Shown: piece by piece, positions 34,720 through 42,868 of the stretch
Layout of the letters: each line of letters begins with the position of its first letter
Position numbering within the stretch: position 1 is the stretch's first letter
Origin: Aneurinibacillus sp. Ricciae_BoGa-3
GTDB lineage: Bacteria; Bacillota; Bacilli; Aneurinibacillales; Aneurinibacillaceae
Direction of reading: 5' to 3'
DNA: 64,000 nucleotides
Assembly (NCBI RefSeq): GCF_028421645.1
Contig: NZ_CP116887.1
Location: 1,614,001 to 1,678,000, forward strand
The notes under the pieces: generated by a model
Seen by the model: the letters and a program-made list of their open reading frames with translations, nothing else
What the model was told of the DNA's origin: nothing
Databases searched by the model: none
Translations under genes and position numbers: made by a program

Positions 34720-35703
34720 ATGGCGATTATTTCTTATATTGATGCGGTTACACAGGCGCTGCACGAAGAAATGCAGCGCGATAAGCGCGTATTTGTAATT
34801 GGTGAAGACGTTGGCGTGCGCGGCGGTGTATTCCGCGCCACCAATGGTTTATATGAAGAGTTTGGCGAGGAACGCGTAATCGACGCGCCATTGGCTGAAT
34901 CCGCCATTGCAGGCGTATCGATCGGTGCCGCTGCTTATGGTATGCGTCCGGTGGCAGAAATGCAGTTCGCTGATTTTATTATGCCTGCCGTTAACCAAAT
35001 TGTGAGCGAAGCTGCCAAGATGCGCTATCGTTCCAACAATGATTGGAACTGTCCGCTCGTTATCCGCGCACCGTATGGAGGCGGTGTTCACGGGGCGCTC
35101 TATCATTCGCAGAGCGTAGAGGCGATGTTTAACAGCACGCCTGGCCTGAAGGTGGTAGCTCCCTCTACCCCTTATGATGTGAAAGGGCTATTAAAGGCAG
35201 CGATTCGCGATGATGACCCTGTTCTCTTCTTTGAACATAAGCGCTGCTACCGGTTGATTAAGGGGGAAGTTCCTGAACAGGATTATACGGTTCCGATCGG
35301 CAAAGCGGATGTAAAACGCGAGGGAACCGATGTTACGGTAATTAGCTACGGGCTGATGCTGCATTTTGCCCTGCAGGCGGCTGAAAAGCTCGCAAACGAG
35401 GGAATTAGCGCCCATGTGCTTGATCTGCGTACGCTGTATCCGCTTGATAGGGAAGCCATTGCAGAGGCAGCAAGAAAAACGGGAAAAGTGCTTATTATTC
35501 ACGAGGATAACAGAGAAGGCGGAGTTGGCGGCGAGGTATCTGCTATTATCGCCGAAGAATGCCTGTTCGATTTAGATGCGCCGATTAAGCGGCTCGCCGG
35601 GCCTGATATTCCTGCTATGCCATACAGCCCAACACTTGAGAAGTTTTTCATGCTTAATCCTGAGAAAGTGCTGGCGGCTATACGCGAGCTGGCCGAATTC
35701 TAA
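34720..35703 (+). CDS. bkdAB: Branched-chain 2-keto-acid dehydrogenase E1 beta subunit
   Basis: 327 residues, the usual length. The transketolase-type pyrimidine-binding domain has FVIGEDVGVRGGVFRAT and DAPLAESAIAGVSIGAA (catalytic E in LAE). Then come APYGGGVHGALYHSQSVEA and the C-terminal transketolase domain with VLDLRTLYPLDREAI. Partner of the alpha subunit. AGGGGGGAC lies before the ATG. It is followed 30 bp later by the E2 gene. Confidence 0.95.
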   Translation: MAIISYIDAVTQALHEEMQRDKRVFVIGEDVGVRGGVFRATNGLYEEFGEERVIDAPLAESAIAGVSIGAAAYGMRPVAEMQFADFIMPAVNQIVSEAAKMRYRSNNDWNCPLVIRAPYGGGVHGALYHSQSVEAMFNSTPGLKVVAPSTPYDVKGLLKAAIRDDDPVLFFEHKRCYRLIKGEVPEQDYTVPIGKADVKREGTDVTVISYGLMLHFALQAAEKLANEGISAHVLDLRTLYPLDREAIAEAARKTGKVLIIHEDNREGGVGGEVSAIIAEECLFDLDAPIKRLAGPDIPAMPYSPTLEKFFMLNPEKVLAAIRELAEF

Positions 35704-35733
35704 GCAACGATTGGAAAGGGGGCTTCTACTATT

Positions 35734-37107
35734 ATGGCAACAGAAGTGTTAATGCCTCAGCTTGGGGAATCCGTAACAGAAGGAACAATTGCCCGCTGGC
35801 TGGTTAAACCTGGCGATACCGTGAAAAAGTATGAACCTCTATGTGAGGTAACGACTGATAAAGTAAATGCGGAAGTTCCCGCAACTGTTGAAGGAACTAT
35901 TACCGAGCTCATCGCCCAGGAAGGCGACACCATTGCGGTGGGCCAACTGATCTGTTATATCGAAACAGAAGCGGGGTCTGCACAGCAACAGGCAGCGCCG
36001 GCTGCTCCAGCAGCTGCGGCAGCTCCGGAAACCAAACAGGAAACAGCAGCTGAAATGCCTGCAGCTGGTTCTGCCGTGTCCCCTGCTGCTGTCAGGCGGG
36101 GAATGGATGCCGTGAAAAAGCAGCGGTACTCACCCGCGGTTCTTCACCTGGCGCAGGAGCATAATTTGGATCTCTCCCGCATAGCAGGAAGCGGCAGAGA
36201 AGGCAGGATCACGCGAAAGGATGTGCTCGCAGTTATTGAGAATGGGGGAACTGCTCAAGCTACACAGCAGGAGCCTGCCATTTCGCAGCGGCAACAGCAG
36301 CAATTCGGGGAACAGCAGCAGCAAAACGCTCCCGAGGTGAGAACGCCGGAAACCGTGCAACCCGCGCCGGACACTCCAACCCAATCTGCTAAACAAGCAG
36401 CCATCTACCCCGGAGACACAGAAATTCCGGTTTCTTCTATTCGTAAAACGATAGCGAATCGCATGGTACAGAGCAAGCACGAAGCACCTCATGCCTGGAC
36501 GATGGTTGAAGTGGATGTAACCAATCTCGTTCAATTCCGTGACTCCATGAAAAAAGAGTTTAAGCAGAACGAAGGATTCAACCTTACTTTCATGCCGTTC
36601 TTCATTAAGGCCGTCGTGGAATCGATCAAAGAATTCCCGATTTTAAACGCTACATGGGCTGGCGATAAAATAATTGTAAGGAAGAATATCAACATATCGA
36701 TCGCAGTCGCAACAGAGGATGCCTTGTACGTTCCAGTCATTAAAGATGCGGATCAGAAAAGTATTTTCGGGCTAGCACGTGCAGTAAATGATTTAGCCAA
36801 CAAAACCCGGCAGGGCAAGCTCACGATGGATGACATGTCCGGCGGAACATTTACGGTAAACAACACGGGTTCTTTCGGTTCGATTCAGTCGATGCCCATC
36901 ATAAACCAGCCACAGGCAGCCATCATCAGCATAGAGTCGATCGTGAAGCGTCCTGTTGTCCTCAATGGGATGATCGCTATTCGCGATATGGTTAATCTTT
37001 GCCTTTCACTCGATCACCGGGTGCTTGACGGGCTCGTGTGCGGCCGCTTCCTTCAGCGGGTAAAGCAGCGCATGGAAGCGTACAACGCAAACACATCGAT
37101 CTATTAG
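35734..37107 (+). CDS. bkdB: Branched-chain 2-keto-acid dehydrogenase E2 (lipoamide acyltransferase)
   Basis: 457 residues. One lipoyl domain with the lysine in VTTDKVNAEVP (~residue 43), an Ala/Pro/Gln-rich linker (~85-120), the E1/E3-binding domain YSPAVLHLAQEHNLDLSRIAGSG (~130-165), a second Gln/Pro linker, and the catalytic acyltransferase domain ending with the active-site motif DHRVLDG. It transfers isobutyryl, isovaleryl and 2-methylbutyryl groups to CoA. It is last in the operon, with a strong terminator 14 bp after the stop. GAAAGGGGG lies upstream of the ATG. Confidence 0.95.
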   Translation: MATEVLMPQLGESVTEGTIARWLVKPGDTVKKYEPLCEVTTDKVNAEVPATVEGTITELIAQEGDTIAVGQLICYIETEAGSAQQQAAPAAPAAAAAPETKQETAAEMPAAGSAVSPAAVRRGMDAVKKQRYSPAVLHLAQEHNLDLSRIAGSGREGRITRKDVLAVIENGGTAQATQQEPAISQRQQQQFGEQQQQNAPEVRTPETVQPAPDTPTQSAKQAAIYPGDTEIPVSSIRKTIANRMVQSKHEAPHAWTMVEVDVTNLVQFRDSMKKEFKQNEGFNLTFMPFFIKAVVESIKEFPILNATWAGDKIIVRKNINISIAVATEDALYVPVIKDADQKSIFGLARAVNDLANKTRQGKLTMDDMSGGTFTVNNTGSFGSIQSMPIINQPQAAIISIESIVKRPVVLNGMIAIRDMVNLCLSLDHRVLDGLVCGRFLQRVKQRMEAYNANTSIY

Positions 37108-37120
37108 AGAACTCAACCAT

Positions 37121-37153
37121 AAAAGGCGTCCGAGTTATTGACGGACGCCTTTT
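37121..37153. terminator. Shared terminator of bkd operon and proC
   Basis: Perfect 12-bp arms AAAAGGCGTCCG / CGGACGCCTTTT with a 9-base loop between the convergent genes bkdB and proC. Confidence 0.95.
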
Positions 37154-37154
37154 C

Positions 37155-37976
37155 TCATTTTAATTGGCTGTTAAGTTCCCGAGACCGTTCGACTGCAGCT
37201 TTAACAGCTGCTTGCATCGCAAAGCCGGCACCGTTTTTCTCTAATGCCTCTACACCCGCTTGGGTAATCCCGTTTGGCGTTGTCACATTCCTACGCAGCT
37301 GTTCGGGTTTTTCACCGGTCTTAAGGAGCATTTTCCCGGCGCCGAGAAGGGTTTGCGCAGCAATACGCCGAGCAAGGCCGGCATCTAATCCGCCTTCTAT
37401 CCCTGCCTTTTCAAGATGCTCAACCAAATAATACATGTAGGCCGGGCCGCTGCCAGCGATTGCGGTAAATATATCTATCCGATCTTCCTCGATTTCGTAT
37501 ACCTTCCCTATGCCCTCCAGCAGGTCGACCGCATTCTCTCTGTCGTTGTCCGTCACATAATCACCGAAGCATACTGCTGTTGCGGACTCCCCAACCAAGC
37601 TTGATGTATTAGGCATAACCCTTACAATAGGCATCCTGCCGCCTAAAGCGGATTCGAGCACCTGGGTGGAGTAGCCTGCTATAACGGATACGATAAGATT
37701 GTTTGCCGAGACTTTAGCTGCGAGAGAGGAAAGAACCCCGGCGGCATCCCCTGGTTTCGTAGCGAGGATAAGTATATCGCCGTCTCCGATCGTAACTTCA
37801 GAAAATGAACAGGTATGTATGCCATACGTCCCGGTTAATTTTATACGTTGTTCTTCATTTTTTCGGTTTACAGCCGTTATTTGGCCGGGCTGCACCTTTT
37901 TTCTGGCAATCATTCCGCCAATCATGGCCTCTGCCATAGCACCTGCCCCGATAAAGATTACATGTTGCTTAAGCAT
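37155..37976 (-). CDS. proC: Pyrroline-5-carboxylate reductase
   Basis: 273 residues, the family length. An N-terminal NADP-binding Rossmann motif (FIGAGAMAEAMIGG), ILATKPGDAAGVL, and VRVMPNTSSLVGES. The C-terminal dimerisation signature is ALEKNGAGFAMQAAV and its surroundings, with SGPAYMYYLVEHL before it. It catalyses the last step of proline synthesis in the cytoplasm. It is a single minus-strand gene convergent with bkdB, with AGGAGGG before the ATG. Confidence 0.95.
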   Translation of the reverse strand: MLKQHVIFIGAGAMAEAMIGGMIARKKVQPGQITAVNRKNEEQRIKLTGTYGIHTCSFSEVTIGDGDILILATKPGDAAGVLSSLAAKVSANNLIVSVIAGYSTQVLESALGGRMPIVRVMPNTSSLVGESATAVCFGDYVTDNDRENAVDLLEGIGKVYEIEEDRIDIFTAIAGSGPAYMYYLVEHLEKAGIEGGLDAGLARRIAAQTLLGAGKMLLKTGEKPEQLRRNVTTPNGITQAGVEALEKNGAGFAMQAAVKAAVERSRELNSQLK

Positions 37977-38076
37977 TAACGAGCCCTCCTAATCGATCTA
38001 AACAAGTTTTGTCAGTGTACAGCACACAGCAAATGGTATCACGATTTTTCTTTTAAGAAAAATGAGGGAGGGGAAA

Positions 38077-38229
38077 ATGCCTACTATGCAAGAAAGTTTC
38101 GGCGGGCCGCACGGGGATAAGCCAAGGCGGCCATGCACCTCTAAACAACTAAATTTATTTAGTAATTCGGATAGTAAGGATATAAGGGCAGCACGGATTC
38201 AGATAATACAAATAATACGGATAATCTAA
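38077..38229 (+). CDS. Possible small gene (50 aa), doubtful
   Basis: A 51-codon frame begins at ATG 38077 with GGAGGGG 5 bp upstream. The product starts MPTMQESFGGPHGDKPRRPC and ends in an Ile/Arg/Gln repeat (IQIIQIIRII). The second half overlaps a low-complexity tract that, on the opposite strand, reads as a Tyr-rich peptide in another frame. I recognise no family. The ribosome binding site is the only positive evidence. Confidence 0.3.
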   Translation: MPTMQESFGGPHGDKPRRPCTSKQLNLFSNSDSKDIRAARIQIIQIIRII

Positions 38230-38282
38230 GAGTAGTACGGATAATACTTGGGGTAGTAATAGTAGAAGTAATGAATGCCTAT
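38160..38282 (-). pseudogene. Low-complexity tract reading as a broken Tyr-rich small protein
   Basis: On the minus strand two frames are rich in Tyr-Pro: HYFYYYYPKYYPYYS then a stop (38275-38231), and, one base shifted, DYPYYLYYLNPCCPY down to a stop near 38156. Inserting one base near 38233 joins them into a ~45-residue Tyr/Pro protein like small spore coat components. The plus strand shows this as imperfect repeats of TAATACGGATAAT. It follows the nucleotidase gene directly on the same strand. No start codon with a ribosome binding site is visible. Confidence 0.4.
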
Positions 38283-38839
38283 CAACCTGCAGAATACTGT
38301 GGGGAAAGCATGGAAACCAGCTGCATCCAGTTGGTCACACGCGGATAATCTGTCAGGTGCCGGTTCCATGGGTTATCAAAAATAATTTTACTTTTGGCTG
38401 GCGAATTGACAAGATTGTGAGGCCCGTCGTCCACCAGATAATCCCCCATGACCAAATCTTTGCGATGGGTCAAAACAAGATTAGGCTTAGGCAAAAACGG
38501 CAAGTGTGATTCAATCCAGAAGTATTTATCCTCATAGGCATAATGCTCGCTGGCGGAAACAAAAACGATATCATAGTGCTCACTGAGTTGTCGTATGCCT
38601 TCAATTGCCCCTTTTTTTGCCGGCAGATTGTAGTAGAACCTCGGTTCCTTATTGATCTCGCCAAAAATCAAATCCACGATTTCAGGTTCAAGCACATTGT
38701 TAAGATTCCATTCTTTCCATTCCTCTCGATTGTGGAGGACACCGGTTTTTTCATACAAGCGCTGAACCCATGTTTCTGACTGCTCTACAATTACATCATC
38801 CATATCAAGTAAAAGAATTTTTTTCTCGTTTTTTTTCAT
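38282..38839 (-). CDS. HAD-type 5'(3')-deoxyribonucleotidase family protein
   Basis: 185 residues. HAD motif I is LLLDMDDVIVEQ (nucleophile D and general acid D), motif II lies in FVSASEH, and motif IV is YLVDDGPHNL. The cap region WVQRLYEKTGV with REEWKEWNLN is characteristic of the NT5C-like group that includes mitochondrial deoxyribonucleotidase and B. subtilis YorS-type proteins. It probably removes phosphate from deoxynucleotides, with substrate unproven. It has its own promoter (38881-38910), and AGGAGA lies before the ATG. Confidence 0.8.
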   Translation of the reverse strand: MKKNEKKILLLDMDDVIVEQSETWVQRLYEKTGVLHNREEWKEWNLNNVLEPEIVDLIFGEINKEPRFYYNLPAKKGAIEGIRQLSEHYDIVFVSASEHYAYEDKYFWIESHLPFLPKPNLVLTHRKDLVMGDYLVDDGPHNLVNSPAKSKIIFDNPWNRHLTDYPRVTNWMQLVSMLSPQYSAG

Positions 38840-38880
38840 TTCATCTTCTCCTTGTTTGGCGGTAAGTAAGAGGGATTATT

Positions 38881-38910
38881 ATTGTACGACAATTTAGTCA
38901 GTTTGCACAA
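38881..38910 (-). promoter_or_regulatory. Candidate sigma-A promoter of the nucleotidase gene
   Basis: On the minus strand TTGTGC, an 18-base spacer and TACAAT lie 42 bp upstream of the start codon. Confidence 0.5.
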
Positions 38911-39009
38911 GGTACTAAACGTTAAAAATTAAAGAAAGAATAAATCGGGCTCTGCCAGGAGACGATAGTAAAAAAATTTTTTATTCACCAGTAAGGAGGC
39001 CATTGTCCA

Positions 39010-39234
39010 TTGATAGAGATGAAATTATTGCCTGATTCCATCCAATCGCTCTATTTTGATTCGCTTACCCGCGGCCGCGCTCAGTTCTCCCAGCACGGTG
39101 GAGGCTATGTGGGGCTCATTTCGGAAGAGGAATTTGATGGTTTTTTAAAGGAAAACAACCTCATTGTGTATCGTCAGTCGCTCAAAGCGTATGAAGATGG
39201 GGAAGTAGTCGGCCATTTCATGCCTGCGGAGTAG
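39010..39234 (+). CDS. Hypothetical small protein (74 aa)
   Basis: The start is TTG at 39010, with AAGGAGG 10 bp upstream; ATG 39019 in the same frame is less well spaced. The product is soluble: LLPDSIQSLYFDSLTRGRAQFS, then GGGYVGLISEEEFDGFLKEN and a C-terminus GHFMPAE. No cysteine, signal or membrane segment. I do not recognise the family. It lies upstream of the methylmalonyl-CoA genes in the same direction but 189 bp away, so a link is weak. Confidence 0.6.
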   Translation: MIEMKLLPDSIQSLYFDSLTRGRAQFSQHGGGYVGLISEEEFDGFLKENNLIVYRQSLKAYEDGEVVGHFMPAE

Positions 39235-39423
39235 CAGCGCGGTAACTGTATAAGATCCGCAAAGATGGATTAGCCGCCCGTGGGCTGGGGTGGCTATTTT
39301 GGCGTAAGTAGAAAAATGACGAATTTCAGCAGGAAAAAGCGGGACCAAAACGAATTATGTAATAGGCATCAATTTCAGAAACTTTTGAGAAGATAGAGAT
39401 AGAAAACAGAAGGAGGGGAACCA

Positions 39424-39879
39424 GTGGATACACAACATCAAGAAAACAGCGGCGGCCAACCGCTAATGGAATCACCCAGGAAAATAGAACACATAGGCAT
39501 TGCCGTAAAAAATCTCGAGGATTCTCTTGCTTTTTATACCCAGATGCTTGGCATGAAATGGCTGGGCACGGAAACAGTAGAAAGCGAGCAGGTGCGCGTG
39601 GCATTTCTCGCCATCGGCGAATCGCACATCGAGCTTTTGGAACCCACCAGTGATGATAGCCCGATCGCTAAATTTATCGAAAAAAAGGGTGAAGGGATTC
39701 ACCATATTGCACTGAGCGTTGATAATCAGCAGCAGCGGCTGAACGCGCTTCAGGAGGCCGGTGTGAGGCTGATTAACGAAACACCAAAGCGCGGTGCCCA
39801 TAACAATATGGTGGCTTTTGTGCATCCGAAGGCAACGCATGGCGTGCTGCTGGAACTGTGTGAGAAAGCCGAGCTGTAG
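39424..39879 (+). CDS. mce: Methylmalonyl-CoA epimerase
   Basis: 151 residues from a GTG with GAAGGAGGGG upstream. A glyoxalase/VOC fold, beginning IEHIGIAVKNLEDSLAFYTQMLGM (first metal H), with ESHIELLEPTSDDSPI, GIHHIALSVDN (second H) and VLLELCE (E ligand). It interconverts (S)- and (R)-methylmalonyl-CoA for the mutase encoded downstream. About 20 N-terminal residues precede the domain. It corresponds to YqjC of Bacillus. It starts a run with the carboxyltransferase gene 55 bp later. Confidence 0.93.
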   Translation: MDTQHQENSGGQPLMESPRKIEHIGIAVKNLEDSLAFYTQMLGMKWLGTETVESEQVRVAFLAIGESHIELLEPTSDDSPIAKFIEKKGEGIHHIALSVDNQQQRLNALQEAGVRLINETPKRGAHNNMVAFVHPKATHGVLLELCEKAEL

Positions 39880-39934
39880 CGAGGACACAGCCAAAAAAGA
39901 GAAGCAGCACCTGGATAGGAGGAAATTAACTACT

Positions 39935-41485
39935 ATGAGCAGCATGTATGAAAAAATAGATGAGTTATACGAACGTCGCCTCAAAGTGGAGCTTGGCGGA
40001 GGGGATAAGCGCATAGATGCGCAGCATAACAGAGGAAAGCTTACCGCGCGCGAGCGGATCAATCTCATACTTGATGACAATACATTTGTGGAAATGAATC
40101 CCTTTATTGAGCACCGCGCCACCAGTTTTGGGATGGAAAAAATGGAAGGGCCTGGCGAAGGTGTCGTAACGGGATATGGAAAAGTAAATGGCCGCCTTGT
40201 GTTTATCTTCTCCCAGGATTTCACTGTGTTTGGCGGTGCGCTCGGGGAGATGCACGCGCTGAAAATCGCCCGCATTATGGATCTTGCAGCCCAGAATGGC
40301 GCTCCCATTATTGGACTGAATGATTCTGGCGGCGCGCGCATTCAGGAAGGCGTGGAATCGCTCGATGGCTATGGCCATATCTTCTACCGCAACGCCATTT
40401 ATTCTGGAGTTGTTCCACAGATTTCAGTCATTCTTGGACCTTGTGCCGGAGGGGCTGTGTATTCGCCAGCCATTACTGACTTTGTGTTCATGGTTGAGAA
40501 GACAAGCCAGATGTTTATTACCGGTCCTAAGGTTATCGAAGCTGTTACAGGAGAGAAAATTTCTTCGGAAGGGCTGGGCGGCGCTTCAGTCCATGCGTCC
40601 ATTAGCGGAAACGCCCACTTTACGGCTCCAACCGAGCCTGAAGTGCTGGAGGATGTACGCAGGCTTTTAAGTTTTCTGCCGCAAAACAATACCGAAAATC
40701 CGCCAATCATTGAAACAGCGATGGATGACGGATGGGACGAGGATCTGGCGGAGATTGTCCCGATCCAGACGACTAAAGTATATGATGTCCGCAAAGTCAT
40801 CGACCGGATTGTTGATAATGGCGACTTCATGGAAGTACAGCCGGACTTTGCAAAGAATATTGTGGTCGGGTTCGGACGCATTGACGGCCGGAGCGTTGGC
40901 ATAGTCGCCAACCAGCCGAAATTCATGGCCGGCGGTTTGGACATCAACTCTTCTGACAAGCTGTCTAGATTTATCCGTTTTTGCGATTCGTTTAATATCC
41001 CGCTTATTACGTTTGAGGACGTATCAGGATTTTTTCCGGGCATTAACCAGGAGCACGGCGGAATCATCCGGCACGGCGCTAAAATCCTGTATGCGTATTC
41101 GGAAGCCACGGTTCCAAGAATTACAGTTATCCTTCGCAAAGCGTTTGGCGGTGCGTACGTGGCACTGAACTCCAAGTCTATCGGGGCGGATGTGGTATAC
41201 GCCTGGCCGAACGCTGAGATTGCTGTAATGGGTGCGGAAGGGGCCGCTAACATTATATTTGCCAAAGAAATTGAAAACAGCGAAGATCCTGCGGCCACCC
41301 GGGCCGAGAAAATTGCGGAGTACCGGGAAAAGTTTGCAAACCCGTATGTCGCTGCCAGCCGGGGTATGGTAGATGATGTAATCGATCCGCGTGAGACGCG
41401 TAAAAAACTGCGTGAGGCGCTCGACATGCTCCGCAATAAGCAGGATAAGCGCCCCGCGAAAAAGCACGGAAATATTCCGCTGTAA
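39935..41485 (+). CDS. yqjD: Propionyl/acyl-CoA carboxylase carboxyltransferase (beta) subunit
   Basis: 516 residues from the ATG at 39935, with TAGGAGG ~9 bp upstream; a longer frame runs upstream from 39794 in a different frame over the epimerase gene and is not used. Carboxyltransferase halves are clear: GKLTARERINLILDD, QDFTVFGGALGEMHA, NDSGGARIQEGVESLDGYG, and in the C-terminal half VSGFFPGINQEHGGIIRHGAK and KAFGGAYVALNSK. The oxyanion-hole glycines are present. In decarboxylases and carboxylases alike this subunit moves CO2 between biotin and acyl-CoA. No biotin carboxylase or carrier gene lies nearby, so its partner must be elsewhere. Confidence 0.93.
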   Translation: MSSMYEKIDELYERRLKVELGGGDKRIDAQHNRGKLTARERINLILDDNTFVEMNPFIEHRATSFGMEKMEGPGEGVVTGYGKVNGRLVFIFSQDFTVFGGALGEMHALKIARIMDLAAQNGAPIIGLNDSGGARIQEGVESLDGYGHIFYRNAIYSGVVPQISVILGPCAGGAVYSPAITDFVFMVEKTSQMFITGPKVIEAVTGEKISSEGLGGASVHASISGNAHFTAPTEPEVLEDVRRLLSFLPQNNTENPPIIETAMDDGWDEDLAEIVPIQTTKVYDVRKVIDRIVDNGDFMEVQPDFAKNIVVGFGRIDGRSVGIVANQPKFMAGGLDINSSDKLSRFIRFCDSFNIPLITFEDVSGFFPGINQEHGGIIRHGAKILYAYSEATVPRITVILRKAFGGAYVALNSKSIGADVVYAWPNAEIAVMGAEGAANIIFAKEIENSEDPAATRAEKIAEYREKFANPYVAASRGMVDDVIDPRETRKKLREALDMLRNKQDKRPAKKHGNIPL

Positions 41486-41510
41486 GAGGTTCTGGGCCTC
41501 CAAAATTGTG

Positions 41511-41516
41511 TATAAT
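41511..41516 (+). promoter_or_regulatory. Candidate -10 box ahead of the yqjE-like gene
   Basis: TATAAT lies about 45 bp before the TTG start, just past the carboxyltransferase stop. No good -35 box is at the right distance, so an internal promoter is possible but unproven. Confidence 0.3.
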
Positions 41517-41561
41517 GAACGGGTATACGTTCGTGATACATACTTTTTGGAGGTGTTTTTG

Positions 41562-42677
41562 TTGGTACAGCAAGAAAGGCTTGTCAACGAATTTATGGAA
41601 CTTGTCCAGGTGGACAGTGAAACAAGGCACGAGCGGGCAATATGCGATGTACTGAAAGAAAAATTTTCTTCGCTTGGCCTTGAAGTTGTGGAAGACGATG
41701 CGGCCGATAAGACCGACCACGAAGCGGGAAATCTCGTTGCAACATTGCCAGGCAGCGCAGAAGGTCCGACTATTTATTTTACGTCGCATATGGATACGGT
41801 GGTCCCGGGCCGGGGCATTAAACCTAGCATTAAAGACGGATATGTGGTGTCAGACGGAACGACCATTCTGGGCAGCGATGATAAAGCCGGAATCGCAGCG
41901 ATGTTTGAAGCCATCCGGGTATTGAAAGAGCGCGATATTAAGCATGGCCCGGTTCAATTTCTGATTACGGTAGGAGAGGAGTCCGGGCTGCAGGGTGCAC
42001 AGGTACTGGACCCCTCCTTGCTCAAGGCCGAATACGGATATGCGCTGGACAGCAATGGTAAAGTCGGTGATATTATTGTAGCCGCTCCCACACAGGCTAA
42101 AATCAAGGCGACTATATATGGGAAATCGGCCCACGCCGGCGTAGCGCCTGAAACAGGCGTTAGCGCCATTCAGGTTGCCAGCAAGGCGGTTTCGCGCATG
42201 CCGCTCGGCCGGATTGACGAGGAAACAACGGCAAACATTGGAAGTTTTGAAGGTACGGGCCCAACGAACATCGTTTGCGACCGCGTTGAAATTCTGGCGG
42301 AAGCGCGAAGCCTTGTCCACGAAAAAATGGTGGCGCAAACGGAAAAAATGAAAAAAGCATTCGAATCAGCTGCCGAAGAGCTCGGAGCGAAGGCGGATGT
42401 GACCGTGAAAGTTATGTATCCAGGCTTCAAGTTTTCGGAAAGCGACCTTGTGGTACAGAAAGCGATGGCGGCTGTTCAAGCAGTAGGCAGGCAGGCTCGT
42501 ATTTTGTCAAGCGGCGGTGGAAGTGACGCCAACGTCATTGCCGGATATGGCATTCCGACCGCGAACCTTGCGATTGGCTACGAGGATATCCACACAACCA
42601 AGGAAAAAATTCCGGTTGAAGAACTTGTGAAAGCGGCGGAGCTTGTAGTAGCCATCTGCCAGGAAGCCATCAAATAA
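41562..42677 (+). CDS. yqjE: Peptidase T-like M20 metallopeptidase (YqjE-like)
   Basis: 371 residues from TTG 41562, chosen for GGAGGTG 7 bp upstream; TTG 41559 is equally in frame. M20 metal ligands: H in YFTSHMDTVVPG, D in LGSDDKAG, EE in VGEESGLQG, D in YALDSNG and H near the C-terminus in EDIHTTKE. The dimerisation domain has KSAHAGVAPETG. The Bacillus homolog is YqjE, annotated as tripeptidase/deacylase. It sits between carboxyltransferase and mutA, as in the yqjC-yqjD-yqjE synteny. Its place in the propionate route is not explained by its chemistry. Confidence 0.88.
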   Translation: MVQQERLVNEFMELVQVDSETRHERAICDVLKEKFSSLGLEVVEDDAADKTDHEAGNLVATLPGSAEGPTIYFTSHMDTVVPGRGIKPSIKDGYVVSDGTTILGSDDKAGIAAMFEAIRVLKERDIKHGPVQFLITVGEESGLQGAQVLDPSLLKAEYGYALDSNGKVGDIIVAAPTQAKIKATIYGKSAHAGVAPETGVSAIQVASKAVSRMPLGRIDEETTANIGSFEGTGPTNIVCDRVEILAEARSLVHEKMVAQTEKMKKAFESAAEELGAKADVTVKVMYPGFKFSESDLVVQKAMAAVQAVGRQARILSSGGGSDANVIAGYGIPTANLAIGYEDIHTTKEKIPVEELVKAAELVVAICQEAIK

Positions 42678-42810
42678 CGGCACCCATTCGAACCCAACGG
42701 TTTAAAATTATTGTGGCCGGCAGGGAAACGGCGGGAAATGTCGAATCTTATGTGTTGTATAGGGGTTGGGATTTAACTATTCCGCCCCTGTTTATCTATT
42801 CGATAGGTGA

Positions 42811-42868
42811 AAGGAGTGAGCGGATACTTTCTGCTCTCCGCGCTGCGGGGTAGAGAACCGCGAATACT
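42811..42868 (+). promoter_or_regulatory. mutA leader: distant Shine-Dalgarno separated from ATG by two stem-loops
   Basis: AAGGAG lies at 42811-42816, 52 bases before the mutA ATG, and no site lies at normal distance. Between them are GCGGA...TCCGC (42820-42824/42837-42841) and GCGG...CCGC (42845-42848/42858-42861). If both fold, 13 or fewer unpaired bases remain between the site and the ATG. An in-frame TAG (42851-42853) upstream excludes an earlier start. Confidence 0.45.

Noticed and set aside
38160..38280. CRISPR-like short repeats
   Set aside because: Repeats are imperfect, only about 13 bases, without regular spacers; they read as a Tyr-rich tract on the minus strand.
39794..39935. 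Longer N-terminus for the carboxyltransferase gene
   Set aside because: It overlaps the epimerase gene in another frame, while ATG 39935 has a strong ribosome binding site and a family-like N-terminus.
40399..41541. 380-codon minus-strand frame opposite the carboxyltransferase gene
   Set aside because: Shadow of a well-conserved plus-strand gene; the serine/arginine-rich product has no family marks.
42760..42868. Cobalamin riboswitch upstream of mutA
   Set aside because: No B12-box (GCCACTG-like) and the region is too short for the fold.
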